Assembly (NCBI RefSeq): GCF_037975245.1
Contig: NC_092577.1
Coordinates: 14,718,013-14,782,012 of the forward strand
Reading direction: 5' to 3'
DNA length: 64,000 nucleotides
Source of the DNA: Apostichopus japonicus
Lineage: Eukaryota > Echinodermata > Holothuroidea > Aspidochirotida > Stichopodidae
Below the pieces are notes generated by a model. The model was not told the DNA's origin. It did not search any database and saw nothing but the letters and a program-made list of their open reading frames with translations. This document shows, one piece after another, positions 21,688-35,900 of the stretch. The position numbers were made by a program, and so were the translations under genes. How positions within the stretch are numbered: position 1 is the stretch's first letter; each line of letters opens with the position of its first letter.

Positions 21688-23864
21688 CTGTGAATTAAGC
21701 AAAAAGTAACCTTATGCTATATTGGCCCCAAATATGCCAGAGTTTTCAAACAAATATATAAATCAATATTTTTTTATTCACACCCTGGAGGCTGGAAGGA
21801 ATTTACCTCACTGGGACATACAGTCATCTAGTGTATTTATTTAGAATATTCGAGAAAAATTTAGAGAGTAAACACTTCCAGGAATGCAGGAAAATATTAA
21901 ATAGCAAGATTTAAGTGGTTATGAATGGGAGGCGCTATTACAGTATAGCGAATTCGTAAACGTAAGACTTGTTGCATGTACAAAACTAAGTCCGTTGGAA
22001 TCAAGAATCGTAAAGTTGCAAACTGTGTAAACTTAGTTTAGTTAATGATGTAGGCCTACAGAGAAATGAACTTATGCTGTGTTAATTGTCTTGTTACTAA
22101 TTAAATGCTAACTGATGACTCATTCAAAGAACTTAAGAAAAGGTATATGTTGATTTAGACTAACATGTGACCATGCAGGGAAAGCTCTAATGGTTATATT
22201 AAAATATCGTTCCTCAATTACCTACATATGTTGTTCGGCCGGTTCTCTGTGTAACCTACATATGTTGTTCGGCCAGTTCTCTGTGTAGCCTATGTATGTG
22301 GTTTGGCCAGTTCTCTGTCTAACCTACATATGTGGATCGGCCAGTTCTCTGTCTAACCTACATATGTGGTTCGACCAGTTCTCTGTGAAGCCTATGTATG
22401 TGGTTCGGCCAGTTCTCTGTGTAGTCTTTGTATGTGGTTCGGCCAGTTCTCTGTCTAACCTATGTATGTGGTTCGGCCAGTTCTCTGTGTAGCCTATGTA
22501 TGTGGTTCGGCCAGTTCTCTGTGTAACCTATGTATGGGGTTCGGCCAGTTCTCTGTTTAGCCTATGTATGTGGTTCGGTCAGTTCTCTGTGTAACCTATG
22601 TATGTGGTTCGGCCAGTTCTCTGTGTAGCCTATGTATGTGGTTCGGCCAGTTCTCTGTGTAACCTATGTATGGGGTTCGGCCAGTTCTCTGTTTAGCCTA
22701 TGTATGTGGTTCGGCCAGTTATCTGTCTAACCTACATATGTGGTTCGACCAGTTCTCAGTGTAGCCTACATATGTGGTTCGGCCAGTACTCTGTGTAACC
22801 TACATATGTGGTTCGGCCAGTTCTCTGTGTAGTCTTTGTATGTGGATCGGCCAGTTCTCTGTCTAACCTACATATGTGGTTCGACCAGTTCTCTGTGAAG
22901 CCTATGTATGTGGTTCGGCCAGTTCTCTGTGTAGCCTATGTATGTGGTTCGGCCAGTTCTCTGTGTAACCTACCTATGTGGTTCGGCCAGTTTTCTGTGT
23001 ATTTTGCAATATAACAAAGATATTGCTTTAAACATAACAGATACTACACTAACCGTCTTCCCAAGCTGTTCCACTGTAATTTCCCAACTCAGACAACCGA
23101 TAAGTGTCACTTTCATCGTTTATTCGGAACATGTTATACTTTGCGTAGTATGGAGAGCCACTAACGTTCACCAGATCGATCCGAAGTTGGTAGTTGCCTT
23201 GGTTGGTCAGATGATACAGTTTATCATTGCCCAACCAAAACTCATGGTCGAGCTGACCAAAGCCTTCTTTATAGCTGTTCCAGTTACGATAGAAGTCAAC
23301 ATAGCCATCAACACGACGTTGAAAAACCTGGTCAATAAATAAGAATTAAAACAATAGATAATTATTTTCATTAGAAGACTTTAGAAGAGTACGTGAAGAC
23401 CTATTACATGACTTAGCGTGTTTAAGAGAAGTAAGAATGAAAGTTAAGAAGAAACTATTTGATAATAAAATATTATTCATACGTGTGCAATTCTGACAGT
23501 TTAATTCACTTAATAGTTAACTATATATATACTTTAGTAGACAAGATGTCATAAATGTTGATAAACCTAACCAAGATTTGACTGAGCTCAACTGAAAAAT
23601 TAGGACAGAACATATGTCATGCACATCATTATTATTAAACGCTAAATTAACAAACTAGTGATAATCCAGAAGTGGACTGTGTTCTGTTCTCTTAACCGTA
23701 CTTCAATGTGCTTGACACACCCCTGCACCATGTCTTTGCAGTATATGATTCAGCCGCACTGGGGGTTCCATGGTCTGCTTGAAATAAATTATTAATTGAA
23801 TACTTTATAGAGGATGTTCGTACTCTTACATCCAAGGACTACAGCAGTGATTAGGTAATTTCAA

Positions 23865-23920
<56 letters not shown>

Positions 23921-26900
23921 GGATGGACGGATGGACGGATGGACGGATGGATGGACGGATGGACGGATGGACGGATGGGTGGATTGACGGATGGATGGAC
24001 GGATGGACGGATAGACGGACGGACGGACGGACGGACGGACGGACGGACGGACGGACGGACGGACGGACGGACGGACGGACGGACGGACGGACGGATGGAT
24101 CGATGGATCGATGGACGATGGATCGATGGATCGATGGATGGATCGATGGATCGATGGGTGCACTCACCCACTACCATTTGCAGTATAATTGTACATACAA
24201 AAGGTAAGGGAAGAAGATAACACTATAGTTTTACATTGAATATCAATTTTACAGACTTTTGCATATTTACAGTACTACATTTTTGCCACATCCGAAACTG
24301 GGTGAGGTGGGTTGGGGGTGGGGCTTGTGCCAATGCCACCTTCGGTTCTTACGCCTGAGTTTTGAAAATGTTCTGGTTTTGACCTGGGCATGGCAGCTGT
24401 AACAAACCTGGAGCAAACATAGTACTGGTAATAGTAGTAGAGTTATATATTGTCTCGGTAAAGTTTTTCTCTTTTAAAAGTAATTGATCTTGATTGTAGC
24501 AATTGATTGTAGCACAATCTTTTAGTACAAACCCATTTTTTTTAAACACGTTAAGCTATTGAGAAAAAAATAGTTTCAAGTTATGCACCAGCAGGTCACC
24601 AGCCTGGGCTATTTATTACCAAAAAAGGGGGAGTGAGAAGGGTAGGCGTGTGGTAATTGGAAAGGGGAAATCGTTTTGTATTATTATCATTTCATTTCAA
24701 TGTACAGTAGCCTAATAAATGCAATGTCATACTAGCTATGGGGAAAAACTTGCAGCAATTTGCATCTTAGCACCATAAATTTACACCAATAAATTTCAAA
24801 GGAAACCCTCCCCCAGGCTGACTAAATATTGGCTACACTACTGATTATAGGCTATACAGATAGCCTATGAGAATTCATGTATACCCTCAGCTTTATATGC
24901 TAGTAGGCTATATGGGTACCGTGTCTGCTATTAAAGGCATTGAAGACTCACCCCAAACCGCGTGCCGCGCTCTGAAAAAGTTAACTTTCCGTTGCTTGCA
25001 AGTGAAGTTTTCTGCTTGTCGCTACAAAATGCAGATAGTTATGACCCGTGATTTCTTGTTATCTTTAGCTGGACCTTAGATGTCCATCGCTGTATCGTTT
25101 ATACACTGTGTTGTGGGTATTGACCGCAGCTGTATGTACTGACTGTACACTAGTGTCTAATTACCGAAGGTAGCAAGCTGTGTGCGTATTTTCTGGGATC
25201 GATGGTAATGTCTAACACTTTTTTTACACCTCATTCGAAACTAGGTCAGATTACCGGCATTAGACGTTTCTTTTTGCGCAGGTCTTCACACCCTTTAAAC
25301 ATTCTAACTTCAGAATTGGCTGCATGGAGGTCTCATGAGAGACATTGTTGCCAGGCCTACCTGGAGTTCACTACATGAGTGAGGGCAGTGTACAGCAATG
25401 GTGGTCACAAATACTATTTACTGTGAATGAATTAACAATAATGAGTTTAGTTGTGAAAGACCCATGCATACACTTGTGGGCCAAAACCAAATTGGCACAA
25501 TAACTGTATGTAAAGTACACAGGAAATGTATCGTTCGACATTTGTATTAACTGTATAAGTTTGCGGGCGAGTGTGAGTGTGATTGAACAAGACAAGTTTG
25601 CCTCCTCCTAAACCGTAAGTCTGATTAATTTCCAACTGGATATGTATATAGATGCCTAACCATATCAACTCATTCCAACGCGGCTGATGACTTCATAGTC
25701 ACCCATGTGTGTGTAGCGAACTCTTCCTACACCGTAAGTTCGTTCAAGTGCAAACTAACTGTGTGAACAAATGGTGTAATAAAAATATTTTTTAGCAAAC
25801 ATTTGGATGCTAAGAGTAGTGTCATGGAGGAGATGATATCTGAGACTCCATGGCCGATTACACTCTTGTCATTTTTGTATTTTTTTCCCCTGTTGATCAA
25901 AATATTAGTTGAACTCAAATATGGATGGAGAAATAAAAAGAAATACGCTTTTCGGTCCTGGAGTGCTAAACTTACCGTCCACCCTCCTCCGTCAGTCATG
26001 TTACAGAAAACTTCAAACGATTGTCCTCTCCAGTTACTTGGTTTGATAGTGTATATTCCATTGGCAGTGTAACCAGCATTGAATATTTCCAGACAGTTGG
26101 TCATTATGTCGGCACAAACTTCTCCGTTACCGTGGTAACCACTTGTACAGTAACACTTCCGTACGTCGTTTCTATTCTCGCAAACTGCATTGGAGCTACA
26201 GTGGTACTTGTCATTCACGCTGATCAGTCCATTGGTGCAGTTGTACATGGTGGTACAGTCGGCATTCACAAGATATGAAGCATTCTGAAATCGATACAAG
26301 TAACAGAAATACATGAAATCAAATTGAGAATATAGTGTCATCAATCTCTTTCAGTAAATTACTGTTGTAACAGATTCTGTTTCGTCACGAGACGTATGTG
26401 TTGTCAAAGCAATCTAACGTAGTTGTGCTCTTTCGAGTCATGAAAAGTAAATCACTTTTACTATGGCAACTATTATTTATCCAAAAAATATTTCTTGCTT
26501 TCCTCTTTTATAAGAAAATTCTTAACTCGTTTGTAAATATCTTTACCGTTCATACTCTGCAATTTGCAAAGAAAATGTTAAGTTCCTCATTTCTACTTCT
26601 TTTTTTTTCTTTTCTTTTTGGCGCATTGAACAAATTTTTAGTTGGTTTCGATACATTTATTGATGCTGCTTATTATTTAAGATTCCATAGCAATGTGCTT
26701 CATGTAGCCTCTCTTTACAAGTTTGATTTACAGATAAAGTGTCAAAATCGAAATCAGGATAATTTGTTGCATTTTGCATTTGATGAACATTTGTGGGCTC
26801 CATTAATCTGAGAATCGAATCAAGCTGATACTAGCCATCAAGTTACACTGAAAGATTGAAAATATCATGAGTGACTTTGATTTAAATGATATTTATTGTG

Positions 26901-29900
26901 AGTAATACCGCGGAGTTATTTGGATACAATGTTTGGTCATTTCAGGACTCTTTTGCGCACAGAGCAGGTACACCGCAGAGCTGGTATCTTTAGGAAGAAG
27001 TCAATTAAATTGAACACATTTTCAGTTCTTTTATGCAAACATAAGAACATGTCATTTTGTAAACCATGCAGTTTTTTCCCTCACCTGAATAACACCCACA
27101 GCTGGAGAGGAGCAATTAGGACTGCCGCTTTCAGATGAGTGGCTGGAGCCTGGAACAAAACAAAATAAAACATTACGGCTATTGACTATCTGCCAAAACT
27201 ACTGTGTAACCATAAACCTTATAGTATAACTGGTCATACTTTATCCATGGATGAGTTATACCCTGGTTGGACTACTTTCTGTCTGCCAGTTTAAAGTGTA
27301 TCCAAATACCTTGTAGCACATTGGGTCATGCCATGTCCATAGATATGTTATATCATGAGTAACTATTTTCTGTCTGCCAGCTTAAAGTGTATCCAAATAC
27401 CTTGTAGCACATTGGGTCATGCTATGTCCATAGATGTGTTATATCATGAGTAACTATTTCCCTCTGCCAGCTTAAAGTGTATCCAAATACCTTGTAACAC
27501 ATTGGGTTATGCTATTTCCATAGATGTGTTATATCATGAGTAACTATTTCCCTCTGCCAGCTTAAAGTGTATCCAAATACCTTGTAACACATTGGGTCAT
27601 GCTATTTCCATAGATGTGTTATATCATGAGTAACTATTTTCTTTCTGCTAGCTTAAAGTGTATCCAAATACCTTGTAGCACATTGGGTCATGCTTTGTCC
27701 ATAGATGTGTTATATCATGAGTAACTATTTTCTTTCTGCTAGCTTAAAGTGTATCCAAATACCTTGTAGCACATTCGGTTATGCTATGTCCATAGATGTG
27801 TTGTATCCTGAGTAACTATTTTCTGTCTGCCAGTTTAAAGTGTATCCAAATACCTTGTAGCACATTGGGTTATGCTATTTCCATAGATGTGTTATATCAT
27901 GAGTAACTATTTTCTGTCTGCCAGCTTAAAGTGTATCCAAATACCTTGTAGCACATTGGGTTATGCTATTTCCATAGATGTGTTATATCTGAGTAACTAT
28001 TTTCTGTCTGCCAGCTTAAAGTGTATCCAAATACCTTGTAGCACATTGGGTTATGCTATTTCCATAGATGTGTTATATCTGAGTAACTATTTTCTGTCTG
28101 CCAGCTTAAAGTGTATTCAAATACCTTGTAGCACATTGGGTCATGCTATTTCCATAGATGTGTTATATCATGAGTAACTATTTTCTTTCTGCCAGTTTAA
28201 AGAGTATCCAAATACCTTGTAGCACATTTGGGTCATGCTATGTCCATAGATGTGTTATATCATGAGTAACTATTTTCCCTCTACCAGCTTAAAGTGTATC
28301 CAAATACCTTGTAGCACATTGGGTCATGCTATGCGCATAGATGTGTTATATCATGAGTAAATATTTTCTTTCTGCCAGTTTAAAGTGTATCCAAATACCT
28401 TGTAGCACATTGGTTTATGCTATTTCCATAGATGTGTTATATCATGAGTAACTATTTTCTTTCTGCCAGTTTAAAGTGTATCCAAGTACCTTGTAGCACA
28501 TTGGGTTATGCTATTTCCATAGATGTGTTATATCATGAGTAACTGTTTTCTGTCTGCCAGTTTAAATTGTATCCAAATACCTTGTAGCACATTGGGTCAT
28601 GCTATGTCCATAGATGTGTTATATCATGAGTAAGTATTTTCTTTCTGCCAGTTTAAAGTGTATCCAAATACCTTGTAGCACATTGGGTTATACTATTTCC
28701 ATAGATGTGTTATATCATGAGTAAGTATTTTCTGTCTGCCAGCTTAAAGTGTATCCAAATACCGTGTAGCACATTGGGTTATGCTATTTCCATAGATGTG
28801 TTATATCATGAGTAGCTATTTTCTTTCTGCCAGTTGAAAGAGTATCCAAATACCTTGTAGCACATTTGGGTCATGCTATGTCCATAGATGTGTATATCAT
28901 GAGTAACTATTTTCTTTCTGCCAGCTTAAAGTGTATCCAAATACCTTGTAGCACATTTGGGTCATGCTATTTCCATAGATGTGTTATATCATGAGTAACT
29001 ATTTTCTGTCTGCCAGCTTAAAGTGTATCCGAATACCTTGTAGCACATTGGGTCATGCTATGTCCATAGATGTGTTATATCATGAGTAGCTATTTTCTTT
29101 CTGCCAGCTTAAAGTGTATCCAAATACCTTGTAGCACATTGGTTTATGATATTTCCATAGATGTGTTATATCATGAGTAACTATTTTCTTTCTGCCAGCT
29201 TAAAGTGTATCCAAATACCTTGTAGCACATTGGTTTATGATATTTCCATAGATGTGTTATATCATGAGTAACTATTTTCTTTCTGCCAGCTTAAAGTGTA
29301 TCCAAATACCTTGTAGCACATTGGGTCAAGCTATGTCCATAGATGTGTTATATCATGAGTAACTATTTTCTTTCTGCCAGTTTAAAGTGTATCCAAATAC
29401 CTTGTAGCACATTGGGTTATACTATTTCCATAGATGTGTTATATCATGAGTAACTATTTTCTGTCTGCCAGCTTAAAGTGTATCCAAATACCTTGTAGCA
29501 CATTGGGTTATGCTATTTCCATAGATGTGTTATATCATGAGTAACTATTTTCTTTCTGCCAGTTTAAAGTGTATCCAAATACCTTGTAGCACATTGGGTC
29601 ATGCTATTTCCATAGATGTGTTATATCATGAGTAACTATTTTCTTTCTGCCAGCTTAAAGTTTATCCAAATACCTTGTAGCACATTGGGTCATGCTTTGT
29701 CCATAGATGTGTTATATCATGAGTAAATATTTTCCCTCTGCCAGCTTAAAGTGTATCCAAATACCTTGTAGCACATTGGGTCATGCTATTTCCATAGATG
29801 TGTTATATCATGAGTAACTATTTTCTTTCTGCCAGTTCAAAGTGTATCCAAATACCTTGGTGCACATTGGGTCATGCTTTGTCCATAGATGTGTTATATC

Positions 29901-32900
29901 ATGAGTAACTATTTTCTTTCTGCCAGCTTAAAGTGTACACCTTGTAGCACATTGGGTCATGCTATTTCCATAGATGTGTTATATCATGAGTAACTATTTT
30001 CTTTCTGCCAGTTTAAAGTGTATCCAAATACCTTGGTGCACATTGGGTTATACTATTTCCATAGATGTGTTATATCATGAGTAACTATTTTCTGTCTGCC
30101 AGGTTAAAGTGTATCCAAATACCTTGTAGCACATTGGGTTATGCTATTTCCATAGATGTGTTATATCATGAGTAACTATTTTCTTTCTGCCAGTTTAAAG
30201 TGTATCCAAATACCTTGTAGCACATTGGGTCATGCTATTTCCATAGATGTGTTATATCATGAGTAACTATTTTCTTTCTGCCAGCTTAAAGTGTATCCAA
30301 ATACCTTGTAGCACATTGGGTTATGCTATTTCCATAGATGTGTTATATCATGAGTAACTATTTTCTTTCTGCCAGTTTAAAGTGTATCCAAATACCTTGT
30401 AGCACATTGGGTCATGCTATTTCCATAGATGTGTTATATCATGAGTAACTATTTTCTTTCTGCCAGCTTAAAGTTTATCCAAATACCTTGTAGCACATTG
30501 GGTCATGCTATGTCCATAGATGTGTTATATCATGAGTAAATATTTTCCCTCTGCCAGCTTAAAGTGTATCCAAATACCTTGTAGCACATTGGGTCATGCT
30601 ATTTCCATAGATGTGTTATATCATGAGTAACTATTTTCTTTCTGCCAGTTTAAAGTGTATCCAAATACCTTGTAGCACATTGGGTCATGCTTTGTCCATA
30701 GATGTGTTATATCATGAGTAACTATTTTCTTTCTGCCAGCTTAAAGTGTATCTAAATACCTTGTAGCACATTGGGTTATGCTTTGTCCATAGATGTGTTA
30801 TATCATGAGTAACTTCTTTCTTTCTGCCAGCTTAAAGCTTATCCAAATACGTTGTAGCACATCTGGTTCATGCTATTTAAACGGATGTGTTTTACCCTGG
30901 TTGGACTATTTTCTCTCTGCCAGTTTAACTGTTTATCCATATACCTTATAGTATAACTGGTCAATCTTTGTTATGTCTACAGCTGTTAATTTAGGCCAAT
31001 TGTTTTGGAGGTGGTTCACAAGAATGCCGCTGTTTTTGTGTTTTTGTACGCACAAATTGCAATTTGTATACGTTATACATATTCATTACATCTGTCAACG
31101 TATTGTATTGAAAAATTTTACTAATTATATGTTCCCCTTCGTTCGTTTATTGTTTAGCTCGGTATTTTCTTATTATAACATAGTTCTTCAAAAAAACATT
31201 TTTTTTTTGCTGTATTGTCTTTGTTTCCTTGGACGATAACCTTTATGTTATTAACGAACTATCTCGATAATTAACACTTAGGCTAACGCTTACATTGTAA
31301 TCGTTTACAGTTATTTGTTCTAATGTCAACAAGTCTATAAGATGTTGCCATGTAAACAAGTCTACAACATGTTACCATGCCAACAATATATTTAACATTA
31401 TCGCCTGATTCATTTGGCAAAAGATGTGATCATAACTAATTAGCAACGTTTTATCACATTTTCTAAATAAAATTCGAAATTCGCCTTATCAATAATTATA
31501 TCCTATTTCCAACGTATTTCTTGAGCCACGTGATTAAACATTTGAGTTTGAGCAGCAAATTAAACAATCCAATAGAGGCTACTTCATATCTATGAAATAG
31601 ACAATGTGTTTTTGACTGCCGTCTCCGTTGCTACAAATTGTTATATATTTGCAGAAACACTCAACAAAATGTTTTATTTTCCTTTTTCAAGACGTTGCTT
31701 AATGTGACCTTAATTTTAATTGTCTGAACTTTTGAACAATAAAGAACGCAGCTGCGACTCATGTATTATCTTAAAATCACACAAATTGTTTCAGATATTA
31801 ATAGTTTCTTAAACAATTACATTTGTCACATATTTATACGTCTTTATGCTTGATTAATTTATATTGTACTTTACGAGATATAAACATTAATGAAACCTAA
31901 AACAATTAAACTCTACTCCAAAGCAAATTAGTTCTTCTTAAAAAAGACTATTTGTCCATTCTTGTCATAAATCCGAATGTTTTTATTTGCGCGATTGGTG
32001 ATTGCCATTTTAAATAAACTACATATCTGAAGAAAATCACGTAGTCATGTGATTGTAGCCCTCAAACCATGATTACAAAATTTAAGATAATTTATTGATG
32101 GGTTTGTCAAATGATTTCATTTCATTTATTTATTTTTGTTCTATCACAACATAAGTATGACATATGACATAGAAGGAGATAAGAAACAAAACTTGTTAAA
32201 GGAAGTGTTCTAAAAAAACCTATAGGGCTTGTCGGGTAGTGAAACTCCCTGAAAAAATACAGAACTTTACAAATAGAAAAGATTACCCCAAAAACAAAAC
32301 AAACTGAACCACCCTTCCCTCCCCCCCCCCCCCCGTTTCATTTCGCAGTTCTAGTACATGTTGATGAAGTGCTTTTGTAAGCTTTTTCTAGAAGCAACTA
32401 AAGAAGGCATCGCCTTTAAAGTGCGAGGTAGGGGATTCCATAGTGCGATGGCCCGATGATGTAAGCTATTTTTAGAGAAGTTGTTGTGACATTGTCTTGA
32501 GTGCAGGTACTTAGCTTGCCTAGTATTGTGAGTGTGGATGTTGAGTTTAGTGTAAAGAAGGCATTCAGAGTATCTGTTAGCATTTCGTGTAAAGAAGGCA
32601 TTCACAGAACTGAGGACATTGAGACTAAACAGATCAGTAAGCTTCAGTAAATTCAAAGACTTAAATAACACGTTTGTGTGATCCCTTGGGTGAGAGAGAG
32701 TAATATGTCTGATCGCTCTTTTCTGTCAAATAGTTAGCTTGTTGAACAAATGATTACTTGTGCCAGACAAAATGATACAACGATAAGTCAAGTATGGTAG
32801 TACTAGTGTTTGATAAAGAGACCTTAGAACGTTCCTAGGAAGGATGTGTTTAAGTTTTGACAAGATGCCTACGCCTTTTGCAAGAACAAGAGAGGAAATA

Positions 32901-35900
32901 CGGCGAGTGTGCTCACGCCAAGTGAGCTTGGAGTCCATTAAAACAACTAAGAATTTTACGAAATCAACCTTTTACAGTGGTTTACCATTGACATCAATAT
33001 TGAAGTTAGCCATAACTCTATTTGCATTGAAGACGATATACTTTGATTTATCAATATTAAGGGACAGCTTATTTGCTGCAAACCAAATCTGTGAAAGTAT
33101 ATAAATTAGTACGAACGGTTTGTTGCAGACGTTCATAGTTGTAATCAGAAAAGAAGATATTTGTATCATCAGCAAACAACACAATAGAAGCTTAGGAATA
33201 GATTTTACCAATATCATTCATATATATAATAAAAAGAAGGGGTCCAAGGATATAACCTTGAGGTAACACCACACTGTATTTTTAAAACATCAGAACTTTT
33301 ACCCTGGAAAAAAGTAAATTGTTTTCTGCTTGAAAGATAGCTAACAAACCAATCGAGGAATAAGCCCCTAATACCGTATGATTTAATTTATGAAAATGTA
33401 TGGTATGATCTATAGTATCGAAAACCTTCGATAAGTCAGGAAATACACAAATGGCTGTACGATTTTTGTTTATAGCTTGTGCTAAATTGTCAACGGCATC
33501 CGCAAGCGCCATGTCGGTCGGATGTTGTCATGGTATTTTATTTCTCCGAAGTTTTTAGTAATGATTCGAAAAAGTCAGGTGAGCTAATGAAGAGTTTTGT
33601 ACGAAGATTAATTTAACATAGTAATTATTATGCAATTTGAGGACTTTTCACTTATTCGTTAAATCCCAGAACATTGCTTTATTTAAGTTTAATGTCATTC
33701 TCCAAATATTACACCATGTTTCCGAAACTATATAGAAATGACACACTAATAGTGTATTACGTAGACGTTACAAGGACCTATCAACATGGATGTTTCATGG
33801 TTACTCGACTGTGCAGTCTTAAGAGAGATCAAATCTAATTTCAAGTAATCACGTGTGAACTGATCAACCCACCCTCCTCTATTCTAGCTAACAAATAGCT
33901 AACAAAGGAAAATGAAAGGGACAATATTAAGTACCACCATATTCCGTGATGCAATCGATTTTTTTTTTCATGTATATACATTTTCACATGATTCATAGAA
34001 TATTTATTGTATATATGTCTTCATAGTATGTTTTCCCTACATAATCATTACTTTCATTGCTAGAAAGAGGATAGCTTGACTGAACATGGATTGTGGTAAT
34101 AACTTATCATTTAATCAGTGTTTGGTTTACTTTTCTTCTTCTACATAAAAGCAAAACAAACTGTTAAGCGCTCTGTCTGGTTTCAGTACGATTTCATTTG
34201 GCCTGCATCAAAAATATATTGATATCTTCCTCTTCATTCTCTAATATCTTTCATCAAACGGTTATTATGTTTGAACACTTTGCGTTTAATGATAGGTTTA
34301 CTTCCAGCGAATATCAATGTGATAGGTGATTAACTGCGTACCGAGAAAGAAAAAAAAACATAATGCCTTTATGTAAATATTGAAAATATGGAATCGTTTG
34401 GAATATAAAAAGTGACTCCATTCTTATTTGTATTGTGGACGGATGCTACTATCAATGCTGTCATGGCAACATAAGTAATATTGTTGCATAGAAAATTGCA
34501 ATAATCATGGTAGATGTCACAATTGTATCATTCAAAATATATATCTTCGATTTTCCTGCGAAGAATAAATCGGAAAGCCAACTAAAACAGATATGAAGTT
34601 TCAACAATTCATCAGATTACGTCTGGTTTAGGTTTGGCTCAATTTTTATTAAATTAGTATTCTTAATTATTAAATTTTAACTCTTACAAGCAATGGTCTG
34701 AAGAAAATAGTTCATGCGGTTTTGTTTTGTTTTAACAATCATGAAGTTTAATAAGCTATTATTATTATATTATTTTTTTAATACTTAAATAGGATAAACC
34801 AAAGTTAGAAATAATAATTATAATAAAAGCAACGAGTGCATTGTTCGCACCTTTCATAGGGCTGTCAGCATCGAACTCTACACGACGGACGCCCCCAACA
34901 AATCCACCTCATTCCACCTCCACCTCCAAAAGGGGTGCGAAAAGGGTATACTATACTACTGCCTTTATAAAGCAGATCTCTTGAATACAGTCATTGTAAA
35001 ACAGATCTCTTGAAAACAGTCATTGTAAAGCAGATCTCTTGAAAACAGTCATTGTAAAGCGGATCTCTTGAACACAGTCATTGTAAAGCAGATCTCTTGA
35101 ATACAGTCATTGTAAAGCAGATCAGATCTCTTAAATACAGTCATTGTAAAGCAGATCTGTTGAATACAGTCATTGTAAAGCAGATCAGATCTCTTAAATA
35201 CAGTCATTGTAAAGCAGATCTGTTGAATACAGTCATTGTAAAGCGGATCTGTTAAATACAGTCATTGTAAAGCAGATCTTTTGAACACAGTCATTGTAAA
35301 GCAGATCAGATCTCTTGAATACAGTCATTGTAAAGCAGATCTCTTGAATACAGTCATTGTAAAGCAGATCTGTTGAACACAGTCATTGTAAACAGATTAG
35401 ATCTCTTAAATACAGTCATTGTAAAGCAGGTCTCTTTAATACAGCCATTGTAAAGCGGATCTCTTAAATACAGTCATTGTAAAGCAGATCTCTTGAATAC
35501 AGTCATTGTAAAGCAGATCTCTTGAAAACAGTCATTGTAAAGCGGATCTCTTGAACACAGTCATTGTAAAGCAGATCTGTTGAATACAGTCATTGTAAAG
35601 CAGATCAGATCTCTTAAATACAGTCATTGTAAAGCAGATCTCTTGAATACAGTCATTTTAAAGCGGATCTGTTAAATACAATCATTGTAAAGCAGATCTT
35701 TTGAACACAGTCATTGTAAAGCAGATCAGATCTCTTAAATACAGTCATTGTAAAGCAGATCTCTTTAATACAGTCATTGTAAAGCGGATCTCTTAAATAC
35801 AGTCATTGTGAAGCAGATCTCTTGAATACAGTCATTGTAAAGCAGATCTGTTGAATACAGTCATTGTAAAGCAGATCTCTTAAATACAGTCATTGTAAAG

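Larger units (their letters stand above)
20926..23920. repeat. Tandem duplication, copy 2 (3.0 kb)
   Basis: Head-to-tail copy of 17921-20925. It contains exons 5 and 6 of the main gene model below. The minisatellite inside has the same overall length as in copy 1, but the order of unit variants differs between about 22570 and 22710. Confidence 0.95.

Noticed and set aside
23826-24220. Overlapping frames rich in PSVRPSVR and DGRTDGRT
   Set aside because: All derive from the GGAC/GGAT tetranucleotide array read in different frames.
26398-26811. 137-residue plus-strand frame with hydrophobic stretch
   Set aside because: Lies in FReD intron 3 on the opposite strand, AT-rich, no recognised motif.
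27887-28177. 96-residue repetitive frame ([20 protein letters not shown])
   Set aside because: Arises where a few 91-bp satellite units lose one base and become 90 bp; otherwise closed in the array.
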